Positions 1 through 7,170 of a DNA stretch of 64,000 bases are shown in pieces. Under the pieces are notes generated by a model. The model worked only from the letters and a program-made list of their open reading frames with translations. It ran no database searches and had not been told where the DNA came from. Source of the stretch: Hymenobacter sp. J193 (GTDB lineage Bacteria; Bacteroidota; Bacteroidia; Cytophagales; Hymenobacteraceae); NCBI RefSeq assembly GCF_024700075.1, contig NZ_JAJONE010000001.1:1764001-1828000 (forward strand). Direction: 5' to 3'. The stretch's first letter is position 1; every line of letters starts with the position of its first letter. The translations under genes were made by a program, and so were the position numbers.

Positions 1-110
1 CATCGATATGCAAAAAAACCAGGCAGTTTTTTTCGGCACTGGAGCGAACTAGCTGAGTAGCTGCGCGGCCGCCCATGCGCTCAACGGTGCTATGCCGCCC
101 GTATTCCCCG

Positions 111-118
111 TACCTTTG
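111..118 (+). promoter_or_regulatory. Bacteroidota-type -7 promoter box for the DEAD-box helicase gene
   Basis: TACCTTTG matches the Bacteroidota -7 consensus TAnnTTTG and ends 24 bases before the preferred ATG at 143. No clear -33 TTTG box is visible at the expected spacing, so this rests on the -7 match and position only. Confidence 0.45.
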
Positions 119-142
119 TCCTTTCACCAGTTGCCCAGTACC

Positions 143-1576
143 ATGTCAGAGCCTACGCCCGCCCCCGTCACGTTTGCCGATTTCAAGCTGAACAAGCAGC
201 TCCTGACGGCCGTAGCCGAAGCGGGCTTCACCGAACCCACGCCCGTGCAGGAGCAAACCATTCCGCTGCTGCTGGCTGGCCATGATGTGCTGGGCATTGC
301 CCAGACCGGCACCGGCAAAACGGCGGCTTTCGGTCTGCCGCTGCTGATGAAAGTGAAATACGCCCAGGGTACCCACCCCCGCGCCCTCATCCTAGCACCT
401 ACCCGGGAGCTGGCCATGCAGCTGGAAAACCACCTGCAACGGCTGGCTACTCACACCGACCTGCGCATTTTTGCCATTTACGGCGGACTGGGGCCCAAAA
501 CGCAGATTGAAACTATTGCCAAGGGCATCGATATTCTCATTGCCACGCCCGGCCGCCTGATGGAGCTGTACCTGAAAGGTGCCCTGGTACTGAAAGAGTT
601 GAAAACCCTGGTGCTCGATGAAGCCGACAAAATGATGGACATGGGTTTTATGCCCCAGATCCGGCGCATTCTGGAAGTTATTCCGAGCAAGCGGCAGAAC
701 GTGCTGTTTTCGGCTACCATGCCGGATAAAGTGACGGAGCTGAGCGGGGAGTTCCTGGAGTTTCCGATTCGGGTGGAAGTGACGCCGGCCGCCACCTCGG
801 CCCAGAACGTAAGTCAGGAGCTGTACGAAGTGCCCAACCTCGTTACCAAAATCAACCTGCTGGAGTACCTGTTCCTGGACTGGGACACTTTCCACCGCGT
901 TATGATCTTTACGCGCACCAAGGAAAATGCCGAGAACGTAGCCAGTTTTCTGAAGCGCAAAGCCCACGGTGAGGTGCGCGCCATTCATGGCAACAAGGGA
1001 CAGAACGTGCGAATCAACGCCATGGAGGCCTTCAAGGAAGGGGAAGTGCGCTTTCTGGTAGCTACCGACGTGGCGGCCCGCGGCATCGACGTGCCCCAGG
1101 TAAGCCACGTCATCAACTTCGACGTGCCCTTGGTGTACGACGATTATGTGCACCGCATCGGGCGCACGGGCCGGGCCCAGCACACCGGCGCGGCCATTAC
1201 CTTCGCCAACGAGGCCGAAATGCACCACATCAAGCGCATTGAGGAGCTGATCCGGCAGCCTATTCCGCTGCTGCCGCTGCCGCCCGAAGTAGCCGTGGAG
1301 GAAACCCCTTTCGAAGAGCAGCAAACCATGAACCGTGAGATGGACGACCGACGCAAGCGCGAAGACCCCAATTACCAGGGAGCGTTCCACGACCGCAAGG
1401 AGTGGGTGAAGGCTGGCGAAACCATCGACAAGCGCACCGGCCGCACCTACGAAGCCCGCCCCAACCGCAGCCAGAAGGGCAGCAAAGTCAACCCTTCGAA
1501 GGGCAAGTCCTCCTCCCCTGCCGCCAAAGCTGCCCGCGCCGCCCACGGCCGCGCCGAGCACCGGCGGAAGAAGTAA
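143..1576 (+). CDS. DEAD-box ATP-dependent RNA helicase (RhlE-like)
   Basis: ATP-dependent RNA helicase of superfamily 2 that remodels RNA or RNA-protein complexes in the cytoplasm. All core motifs are visible in order: Q motif (FTEPTPVQEQTIP), motif I AQTGTGKT, PTRELA, TPGR, DEAD, SAT, then in the second RecA lobe FTRTKENAE, ARGID and HRIGRTGR. After the helicase core comes a basic, low-complexity tail rich in K, R, S and A, typical of RhlE-like proteins and likely RNA-binding. I chose ATG 143 rather than the in-frame ATG at 92 because the residues before it are proline-rich and unlike the family, and a TAnnTTTG box lies between the two. The product is 477 aa. The exact subfamily (RhlE versus CsdA or DbpA) cannot be fixed by eye. 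Confidence 0.93.
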   Translation: MSEPTPAPVTFADFKLNKQLLTAVAEAGFTEPTPVQEQTIPLLLAGHDVLGIAQTGTGKTAAFGLPLLMKVKYAQGTHPRALILAPTRELAMQLENHLQRLATHTDLRIFAIYGGLGPKTQIETIAKGIDILIATPGRLMELYLKGALVLKELKTLVLDEADKMMDMGFMPQIRRILEVIPSKRQNVLFSATMPDKVTELSGEFLEFPIRVEVTPAATSAQNVSQELYEVPNLVTKINLLEYLFLDWDTFHRVMIFTRTKENAENVASFLKRKAHGEVRAIHGNKGQNVRINAMEAFKEGEVRFLVATDVAARGIDVPQVSHVINFDVPLVYDDYVHRIGRTGRAQHTGAAITFANEAEMHHIKRIEELIRQPIPLLPLPPEVAVEETPFEEQQTMNREMDDRRKREDPNYQGAFHDRKEWVKAGETIDKRTGRTYEARPNRSQKGSKVNPSKGKSSSPAAKAARAAHGRAEHRRKK

Positions 1577-1737
1577 ACCACGGATTCGCGCGGATTTTTC
1601 GGATTTCACGGATTTTGTAGTCGGCACGGTTTTCAGCCAGACTCCCAGCCGCAAACAAAAAGCCTCGCAGTGTGCGGGGCTTTTTGTTTGGAAAGAATCG
1701 TCTACAAAATTCGTGAAATCCGCGCGAATCCGTGGTT
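1576..1737. repeat. Nested inverted-repeat element between two convergent genes
   Basis: The whole gap between two convergent stop codons is a large hairpin-forming element. The left arm (1576-1620) and right arm (1702-1737) are reverse complements built from CACGGATT / GCGCGGATTT words; the left arm carries about nine extra bases from a duplicated word. The arms surround a separate terminator hairpin. It resembles dispersed REP-like intergenic repeats; copy number elsewhere cannot be judged here. Confidence 0.75.
1652..1690. terminator. Bidirectional intrinsic terminator
   Basis: A near-perfect stem pairs CAAACAAAAAGCC with GGCTTTTTGTTTG around a short GC-rich loop, with A and T runs on either side. 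It sits between convergent genes and should serve both. Confidence 0.8.
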
Positions 1738-2189
1738 CAGTGCTGGAAAATAGCCAAGTGGCTGAAGCGGGAAGCCAGCAGCGTGAACGCGCCGCCCCAG
1801 AGCATAGCGCTCCAGAGCATGTGCAGCAGAATGCGCCAGCGCGGCACGTGCAGCTGGGTAGCAATGACGGTGCCGCCAATGGGGCTGAACAGAATAGGCG
1901 TGAGAAACGCAATGCCTCCCATCCCGAAGCGCCGGTAGATACTCACGATGCGGCGGCTGCGGCGGCTAAACAGCGGCTTACCCTTTTCTTCGCGCTTGCG
2001 CCGCAAGTGCAGCGCCCAGGCCTTGCCCACGCCCGAAATCAATAGCACGGCCGTCATCATGCCCGCCACGCTCAGGCCCCAGGTAAGCCCCACCGGCACG
2101 CCCGCCGCCACGCCCGCTACCGGCCCGGCCACGAACTTGAACATGCTAACGGCGAAAACAGAGGCGTATTTGAGGATTTCGGGCAGCAC
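1737..2189 (-). CDS. Small multi-pass membrane protein, function not recognised
   Basis: About 150 aa with several hydrophobic segments: one near the N-terminus (around KYASVFAVSMFKFVAGPVAG), a second at VAGMMTAVLLISGVG, a basic cytoplasmic loop rich in R and K, then two more ending at LLHMLWSAMLWGGAFTLLAS. The RFGMGGIAFLTPILFSPIGG stretch resembles small integral-membrane proteins of the small multidrug-export type, but this is only suggestive. The start is uncertain: GTG 2189 gives a sensible hydrophobic N-terminus; ATG 2144 is an alternative; the in-frame ATG at 2291 would add an unlikely leader. It lies downstream of upp on the same strand, separated by a tandem-repeat array, so it is probably transcribed separately. 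Confidence 0.6.
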   Translation of the reverse strand: MLPEILKYASVFAVSMFKFVAGPVAGVAAGVPVGLTWGLSVAGMMTAVLLISGVGKAWALHLRRKREEKGKPLFSRRSRRIVSIYRRFGMGGIAFLTPILFSPIGGTVIATQLHVPRWRILLHMLWSAMLWGGAFTLLASRFSHLAIFQH

Positions 2190-2309
2190 GGCAAAAGCAG
2201 ATGAATAAGTGGGGTAGTCAGGCAGTAAGACGAAGAACAGGCACCAACGCCGCCGGGTGACTCCGGTTGATGAAGCTTTAGTTGGTAGCAAGGCCAGCGT
2301 ATAGCCAGG

Positions 2310-2526
2310 GTGTTTCCGATTAGTCAGGACCTATTTCTGATTAGTCGGGTGGTGTTTCGGATTAGTCGGAACGTGTTTTCGGCTGGTCGAAGGGTGTTTT
2401 GCTTAGGTCAGGACGTGTTTTTGATTCGTCGGGAGGTGTTTCTGAACAGTCAGGAGGTGTTTTCGATTAGTCGGAGCGTGTTTTCGAATAGTCAGGACGT
2501 GTTTTGCTTTAGTCGGGAAGGGTTGC
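2310..2526. repeat. Degenerate 21-bp tandem repeat array, ten units
   Basis: Ten consecutive 21-base units run from 2310 to 2519, with a partial unit after. The consensus is roughly GTGTTTTCGATTAGTCGGGA; units differ by a few substitutions but keep exact 21-base spacing and the GTGTTT start. It fills most of the gap between the upp stop (2538) and the start of the downstream membrane-protein gene (2189). The period is a multiple of three, so an open frame runs through it as a seven-residue repeat (VFxxSRx), but nothing suggests it is translated. There are no unique spacers, so it is not a CRISPR. Confidence 0.85.
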
Positions 2527-2537
2527 GGAACGCGGCC

Positions 2538-3212
2538 CTACAGCTTGCTGCCGTACGACAGGTCGCCGGCGTCGCCGAGGCCGGGCACGATATAGGCCTG
2601 CGCGTTCAGGCCTTCGTCGATAGCCGCCACCCAGAGCGTGGCCTCCGGAATTTCGCGGGTGATGTGCTCCACGCCTTCGGGGCTGGCAATAACGGCCGCA
2701 ATGTGCACCTGCCGGGGCGTGCCGAAACGCAGCATAGCCCGGTACGTTTGCACCAGGGACTTACCTGAGGCCAGCATCGGGTCGGCCAGGATCAGCACCC
2801 GCTCGTCCAGGCTGGGGGCCGTGAGATAGTCGAGCTGCACCTGCACCTGGGCCGTGCCCTCAATGCGGTAAGCTGCCGCAAACGCCGAAGGCGACTGGTC
2901 GAAATAATTCAGGAAGCCCTGGTGAAACGGCAGCCCAGCCCGCAGCACGGTAGCCAGCACCGGAAAGTCCTGCAGCAGCATCCCCGTCGACTGGCCCAGG
3001 GGCGTGGTCACGGTCTGGTGAGTGTAGCTGAGTTGGGAGCTGATGCGGTAGGCTATGATTTCGCCCAGGCGCTGCAGGTTGCGGCGGAAGCGCAGCGAGT
3101 CGCGCTGCTTGTCTACGTCGCGCAGTTCGGCCAGAAAATGATTGGCCACGGAAGGCTCGGCGCACACCACGTGTACGCGTTCAGAAATAGCGGGGGGCGT
3201 TAGCGCATCCAT
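2538..3212 (-). CDS. upp: Uracil phosphoribosyltransferase
   Basis: Pyrimidine salvage enzyme that converts uracil and PRPP to UMP and pyrophosphate in the cytoplasm. The PRPP-binding loop is clear (VLILADPMLASGKS), as are the upstream RISSQLSYTH region and the C-terminal uracil-binding segment with GLGDAGD. The product is 224 aa, a usual length for the family. Its start overlaps the end of the upstream FemAB/GNAT-like gene by 13 bases on the same strand, suggesting translational coupling. The 3' side runs into a tandem repeat array. Confidence 0.95.
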   Translation of the reverse strand: MDALTPPAISERVHVVCAEPSVANHFLAELRDVDKQRDSLRFRRNLQRLGEIIAYRISSQLSYTHQTVTTPLGQSTGMLLQDFPVLATVLRAGLPFHQGFLNYFDQSPSAFAAAYRIEGTAQVQVQLDYLTAPSLDERVLILADPMLASGKSLVQTYRAMLRFGTPRQVHIAAVIASPEGVEHITREIPEATLWVAAIDEGLNAQAYIVPGLGDAGDLSYGSKL

Positions 3213-4171
3213 TGCAGGTACCAGGGACGTTGGGTGAAGGAAATAGCCGCGTAGGATACGGGCGTGGCTCCGAAATTGGCGAAAAAACGGGCAATAGATG
3301 GTATCATGCTGCCTTCAAAATCGAGAATCAGCCCGGGTGTGCCCGCATGCCGACGTATAACGGCATCCACCAACGCTAACGGCGCTGCCACCTTTTTACC
3401 TTCCGATGAAGCCGCCGCAAACAAATAAATCAGCCGCTGGCGGTACTGCACGAACAGGGCCCCGGCCAACAGCTCGCCCGTAGCCGGCTGCCGTACCTCA
3501 TACACTTCCAGCAAATTGCGCTGCCGCAGCGCCACGACCAGCCGCCGGAGCTTCTCGTAGTGGCGGGGTTTCAAGCCCGCTTCCGGTCCTTTGGTTTGCT
3601 GAAAAAGCTGCAGCAGCGGCTCCGCGTCGGCCGTTTCAGCTGCAGTCAGCGGCGCGCTGGCGCTTTCCTGCTGGCGTAGGCGGCGGCGGTAATCGGCCGC
3701 GTAGGCGGCGCGCAGCGTTTCGTAGGGCGCCGCCAACGGCAGATGATACGTCTGGCGGCGCTGAAACAGCACGGGTGGCTTTCCGTTGCGCGTCAGCTGC
3801 CTATTCGTTGGCAGCTCGTTGGCGTCGTTGAGCTGCGCATAGAACTGTGTGTACCGGGGCGTCAGCCTATCAATAGATAACATCGATATCCTGGCCCCCT
3901 GCCCGGCTTCTTCCGCAAGGCTATAAGCGCCCAGCTGCTGGGTAAACGGCGGTTGGTACACTTGCCGGCCCCAGGGCCGCCACTTCACGGGCAGGGGCCA
4001 CACGGCCAGGTAGCGGCCGGTGCCGGCTTCTACTTCCACCAGCGCGTCCCAGCGCCCGGCCGTGGCGTGCAGCCACCAGGAGCAGGCATACGGCAGCCCT
4101 TCCTGCGCCGAGGCCACGCAGGCGTCCCAGGCAGTTAAATCCAGTTCTCGGTAGCGAAGCAGGCGCGGCAT
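3200..4171 (-). CDS. FemAB/GNAT-fold acyltransferase-like protein
   Basis: The product is about 323 aa from ATG 4171. The N-terminal half has aromatic-rich segments such as WDACVASA, YACSWWLHA and YQPPFTQQLG, and the C-terminal half has the GNAT-like pattern of LLEVYEVRQ, GELLAGALFV, RLIYLFAAAS and LILDFEGS. This arrangement is typical of FemAB-like acetyltransferase-fold proteins in Bacteroidota; the substrate is unknown. The stop overlaps the upp start by 13 bases, so the two form an operon, but a role in pyrimidine salvage is not implied. A TACCTTTG box five bases upstream of the ATG supports this start and an almost leaderless transcript. Confidence 0.7.
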   Translation of the reverse strand: MPRLLRYRELDLTAWDACVASAQEGLPYACSWWLHATAGRWDALVEVEAGTGRYLAVWPLPVKWRPWGRQVYQPPFTQQLGAYSLAEEAGQGARISMLSIDRLTPRYTQFYAQLNDANELPTNRQLTRNGKPPVLFQRRQTYHLPLAAPYETLRAAYAADYRRRLRQQESASAPLTAAETADAEPLLQLFQQTKGPEAGLKPRHYEKLRRLVVALRQRNLLEVYEVRQPATGELLAGALFVQYRQRLIYLFAAASSEGKKVAAPLALVDAVIRRHAGTPGLILDFEGSMIPSIARFFANFGATPVSYAAISFTQRPWYLQWMR

Positions 4172-4175
4172 CGGG

Positions 4176-4183
4176 CAAAGGTA
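4176..4183 (-). promoter_or_regulatory. Bacteroidota-type -7 box, almost leaderless
   Basis: On the minus strand this reads TACCTTTG, a full TAnnTTTG match, ending only a few bases before ATG 4171. A -33 element is not evident. Confidence 0.5.
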
Positions 4184-4269
4184 CAGGCCGCCCGGCACTC
4201 CCGGTTTGGCTTCAACTGCGTAGGTTTACCGACCTGCCCGCCGCTTTTGCGTAAGCGGCTCTGCTACCT

Positions 4270-6165
4270 ATGAAAAAACCGCTTCTCCTCCTTGCCGTCG
4301 GGGCCCTGTTGGCCGCCCGGGCTTCGGCCCAGACTGACTCTACCGCAACCACTCCCGGCGTCCCCGCGCCCGGCACGCCCGCGCTGGAGGCTTCGCCCTG
4401 GAAAATCTATACCGATCCGCCCGCGCCCGACCGCCGGGCCGAGCGGGCAGCGCGTACCCCCACCCGAACCGCCGAGCCGGAGCTGACACCGGCCGCCGGG
4501 TATGGCGGCCGCCAGGGCACCACCTACGTGCCGCTCGATGCCGACGTGTATCGGCTCATTGACCGCTACGTCCTCAAGGTCGGGGCTGACTCCCTGCACG
4601 ACCCACACACGGCCGTGCGGCCCTACCCGCGCGCCGTGGTGGCCCGCCTGGCCGAGCGGATGCTGCGCGACAGCACTGCCGGCCTTTCCCGCGCCGACCG
4701 GTTTAATCTGCGCTACCTGCTGCGCGACAACTGGGCCTACACAGGCCTGGACGCGGGGCTGAACACCAGCCGCCAGCCCATCCTCAAGCACTTCTACAAG
4801 CGCCCCTCCGACCTGCTGGCCGTAGAAACGCCCGACTTCACTTTGCGCGTGAACCCGGTGCTGGGTTTGCAGGCCGGCCGGGATACCGACATCGACGGGC
4901 TGCGCTATATCAACACCCGGGGCGTGCAGGTAGAAGGCACCATCGATGAGAAGCTGGGCTTTTACACCTTCCTGGCCGACAACCAGATGGCCGTGCCGGA
5001 ATACGTGCGCCAGCGCGTGCTGCGCGACAATATTGTGCCGCACGAGGGTTATTGGAAGCGGTTCAAGCAGCAGAATGATCAATACGACTTCCTGTCGGCG
5101 CGGGGCTACGTGACGTATGCGGCCTCCAGGCACATCAACGTGCAGCTGGGCCACGACCGGAACTTCATCGGCAACGGCTACCGCTCCCTGATTTTGTCGG
5201 ACTACGCCGCGCCGTATTTGTACCTCAAGCTGAACACGCGCATCTGGAAGTTCAACTACCAGAACCTGTTTGCGGAAATGACGGCCGACAAGGCCAATAC
5301 CGACACCATTTACCAGAAGAAGTACTTTGCCCTGCACCACCTGAGCTTCGACGTGACGCCGAACCTGAACATCGGCGTGTTTGAGTCGGTGGTATTCGGG
5401 CGCGGCAAAGGGCGCTTTGAGCTGCAGTACCTAAACCCGATTATCTTCTACCGCAGCGTGGAGCAGCAAATTGGCTCCAACGACAACGCGCTGCTGGGCC
5501 TGGATTTCAAGTGGAACCTCTTCCACACGGCCCAGCTATACGGGCAGCTGATGCTGGATGAGTTCAAGATAAGCGAAGTGCGGGCCGGCAAAGGCTGGTG
5601 GGGCAACAAGCAGGCGTTTCAGCTGGGCGCCAAGTACGTAGACGTAGCCGGCATCCGTAACCTCGACTTGCAAGCCGAGTTCAACTACATTCGGCCCTTC
5701 ACTTACCAGCACGACGATAAGTTCCGCAACTATCAGCACTATGACCAGCCGCTGGCCCACCCGATGGGCGCCAACCTCTGGGAAATGCTGGGCGTGCTGA
5801 GCTACCAGCCACTGCCGCGCCTGAATGTGGTAGGCAAAGTCTTTTACTCCGAGCAGGGCCTCGACCGGCAGGTGAACCTGGATTTCCCGCCTTACACCGG
5901 GTATATCAACTACGGTGGCAACGTGCTTAATTCCTACCTGACCCGCCCCGACAATTACGGCTTCTCGGTAGGCAGCGGCAACCGCTCCCGCCTGCTGCAC
6001 GCCGACCTGACAGCCACCTACCAGGTGCGCCACAACCTCTGGCTGGATGCCACCCAGATTGTGCGGCACCGCAGCTCGGCCCAACCCACCGCCCTCGAAG
6101 GAAGCGAAGCCTATTCGGCCTTGAGCTTGCGCTGGAACATCCCGCAGCGCGTCCACGAGTTTTAA
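4270..6165 (+). CDS. Outer-membrane beta-barrel protein, Wzi/RemB-like
   Basis: A 631 aa exported protein. It begins with a clear signal peptide (MKKPLLLLAVGALLAARASAQ), then a proline- and threonine-rich stretch of about 70 residues, a helical segment, and a long C-terminal region of alternating beta-strand pattern with many Y, F, W and G residues. The GHDRNFIGNGYRSLILSD and FRNYQHYDQPLAHPMG regions resemble Bacteroidota proteins annotated as capsule-assembly Wzi family or gliding protein RemB. It is probably an outer-membrane barrel; the link to capsule or gliding is inferred from family resemblance only. It is followed 13 bases later by a small gene on the same strand, probably co-transcribed. 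Confidence 0.75.
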   Translation: MKKPLLLLAVGALLAARASAQTDSTATTPGVPAPGTPALEASPWKIYTDPPAPDRRAERAARTPTRTAEPELTPAAGYGGRQGTTYVPLDADVYRLIDRYVLKVGADSLHDPHTAVRPYPRAVVARLAERMLRDSTAGLSRADRFNLRYLLRDNWAYTGLDAGLNTSRQPILKHFYKRPSDLLAVETPDFTLRVNPVLGLQAGRDTDIDGLRYINTRGVQVEGTIDEKLGFYTFLADNQMAVPEYVRQRVLRDNIVPHEGYWKRFKQQNDQYDFLSARGYVTYAASRHINVQLGHDRNFIGNGYRSLILSDYAAPYLYLKLNTRIWKFNYQNLFAEMTADKANTDTIYQKKYFALHHLSFDVTPNLNIGVFESVVFGRGKGRFELQYLNPIIFYRSVEQQIGSNDNALLGLDFKWNLFHTAQLYGQLMLDEFKISEVRAGKGWWGNKQAFQLGAKYVDVAGIRNLDLQAEFNYIRPFTYQHDDKFRNYQHYDQPLAHPMGANLWEMLGVLSYQPLPRLNVVGKVFYSEQGLDRQVNLDFPPYTGYINYGGNVLNSYLTRPDNYGFSVGSGNRSRLLHADLTATYQVRHNLWLDATQIVRHRSSAQPTALEGSEAYSALSLRWNIPQRVHEF

Positions 6166-6178
6166 GTCAGCTTCCTCA

Positions 6179-6535
6179 ATGCGTCACGATCCGGCTAACG
6201 TGCTGCTGTTCCGGCCCGTCAACCAGCAGGAGCTGGATTTGATTGCGGCCTCGGGCTGGCTGGAGTTTCCGCCGCGCCTGCCGGAGCAGCCCATCTTCTA
6301 CCCCGTCCTCAACGAGGAATACGCCGCCCAGATTGCCCGCGACTGGAACGTGCCCTACTACGGCATTGGCTACGTGCTGCGCTTTGCCGTAGATGCCGAA
6401 TACGCGGCCCAGTTCCCGGTGCAGAACGTAGGCGACCGGCAGCACGACGAGCTATGGGTACCCGCGGAGGAGCTGGCCGAGTTCAACCGCCACATCGTGG
6501 GCCGCATCGAAATTGTGAGCATTTTCCGGGCATAG
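6179..6535 (+). CDS. Small conserved protein, often labelled ADP-ribosylation/crystallin J1
   Basis: A 118 aa cytoplasmic protein without signal peptide or membrane segment. The FRPVNQQELDLI, WLEFPPRLPEQPIFYPVLNEEYA and DELWVPAEELAEFN blocks match a short family I know under the carried-over name ADP-ribosylation/crystallin J1; no experimental function is known to me. The name should not be read as evidence for ADP-ribosyl hydrolase activity, since the DD metal-binding motifs of those enzymes are absent. It starts 13 bases after the upstream barrel gene and ends before a strong terminator. Confidence 0.75.
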   Translation: MRHDPANVLLFRPVNQQELDLIAASGWLEFPPRLPEQPIFYPVLNEEYAAQIARDWNVPYYGIGYVLRFAVDAEYAAQFPVQNVGDRQHDELWVPAEELAEFNRHIVGRIEIVSIFRA

Positions 6536-6552
6536 AAGCCTCGTAGCTCAGC

Positions 6553-6598
6553 AAAAAGCCCAGGCTCAGCTGTAGCAGCTAGGCCTGGGCTTTTTTTT
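6553..6598. terminator. Bidirectional intrinsic terminator
   Basis: AAAAAGCCCAGGC pairs with GCCTGGGCTTTTTTTT around a loop that can itself pair (CAGCTGTAGCAGCT). It lies between convergent genes. Confidence 0.85.
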
Positions 6599-6610
6599 GA
6601 TGCTTTCCGT

Positions 6611-7051
6611 TTACCCGGTGATGCGCAAGCTGTTGCCGGTTTGCGTCACGGTGTATTTGGCCAGCGCGCGGGCCGCCGGGCCATTCGATACAGTACCATC
6701 CGACTGGAAGGTCGAGCCGTGGCTGGGGCACACAAACATATTCTGGGCGGGGAAAAACGCTATGGTGGCTCCCTGGTGGGTGCAGGGCGCCTGCACGGCC
6801 ACGTAAGCCCCCGCCGTGGTGCGGGCCACAATCACCTGCCCATCGGCGCTGTACACGTACCCGACGGCCGGGTCCTGCAGGGGCGCGTTGGCGGCAGCTG
6901 TCAAATCCAGCGTGAAGTCGGTTTTGCCGGGCGTGGGAGTTGGGGTGGGCTTTACGTCTTCTTTGTCGCTGGAGCAGCCACCCAGGCAGCCTCCACTTAG
7001 CAGGGCCACGGCGCCCAACCCGAAGAGTTGAATAAATTCTTTGCGTTCCAT
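6611..7051 (-). CDS. Rieske-type [2Fe-2S] lipoprotein
   Basis: A 146 aa protein from ATG 7051, starting MERKEF and carrying a hydrophobic leader with a lipobox at LLSGGC, so it is probably a lipoprotein in the periplasm or outer membrane. The C-terminal half has both Rieske cluster boxes, CTHQGA and CPSHGS, giving the two Cys and two His that bind a [2Fe-2S] cluster. It is likely an electron carrier; the partner is not in the neighbourhood. A longer in-frame start at 7105 lacks the signal-like N-terminus. A threonine/proline linker (TPTPTPG) separates the anchor from the domain. Confidence 0.88.
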   Translation of the reverse strand: MERKEFIQLFGLGAVALLSGGCLGGCSSDKEDVKPTPTPTPGKTDFTLDLTAAANAPLQDPAVGYVYSADGQVIVARTTAGAYVAVQAPCTHQGATIAFFPAQNMFVCPSHGSTFQSDGTVSNGPAARALAKYTVTQTGNSLRITG

Positions 7052-7152
7052 ACAGTATGTGGCGGAAAAGTACGTGTACCCGGGTGCCGGGCTTCTTTTC
7101 CCCACTCGGCTCTGCGCCCGAATTGGTTGCCTGCCTTCCCGACAAATGCCGG

Positions 7153-7160
7153 TACCTTTG
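7153..7160 (+). promoter_or_regulatory. Bacteroidota-type -7 box for the ABC transporter gene
   Basis: TACCTTTG, with ten bases between it and ATG 7171. A weak TTGC at 7127-7130 could be the -33 element at a 22-base spacing. Confidence 0.5.
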
Positions 7161-7170
7161 CTGCCTCCAT

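Noticed and set aside
392..1912. A 506-codon open frame on the minus strand
   Set aside because: It lies antisense to the clear DEAD-box helicase gene and has skewed, non-protein-like composition (runs of H, V, G, R). It is a shadow of GC-rich coding DNA.
2310..2526. CRISPR array
   Set aside because: The units are contiguous at 21 bases without unique spacers, and no cas gene is near.
2310..2768. Protein with seven-residue VFxxSRx repeats
   Set aside because: The frame is open only because the DNA repeat is 21 bases long; it then runs antisense into upp. No signal or start context supports translation.
6179..6535. True ADP-ribosyl hydrolase
   Set aside because: Despite the database name used for this family, the metal-binding DD/DxD motifs are absent and the protein is only 118 residues.
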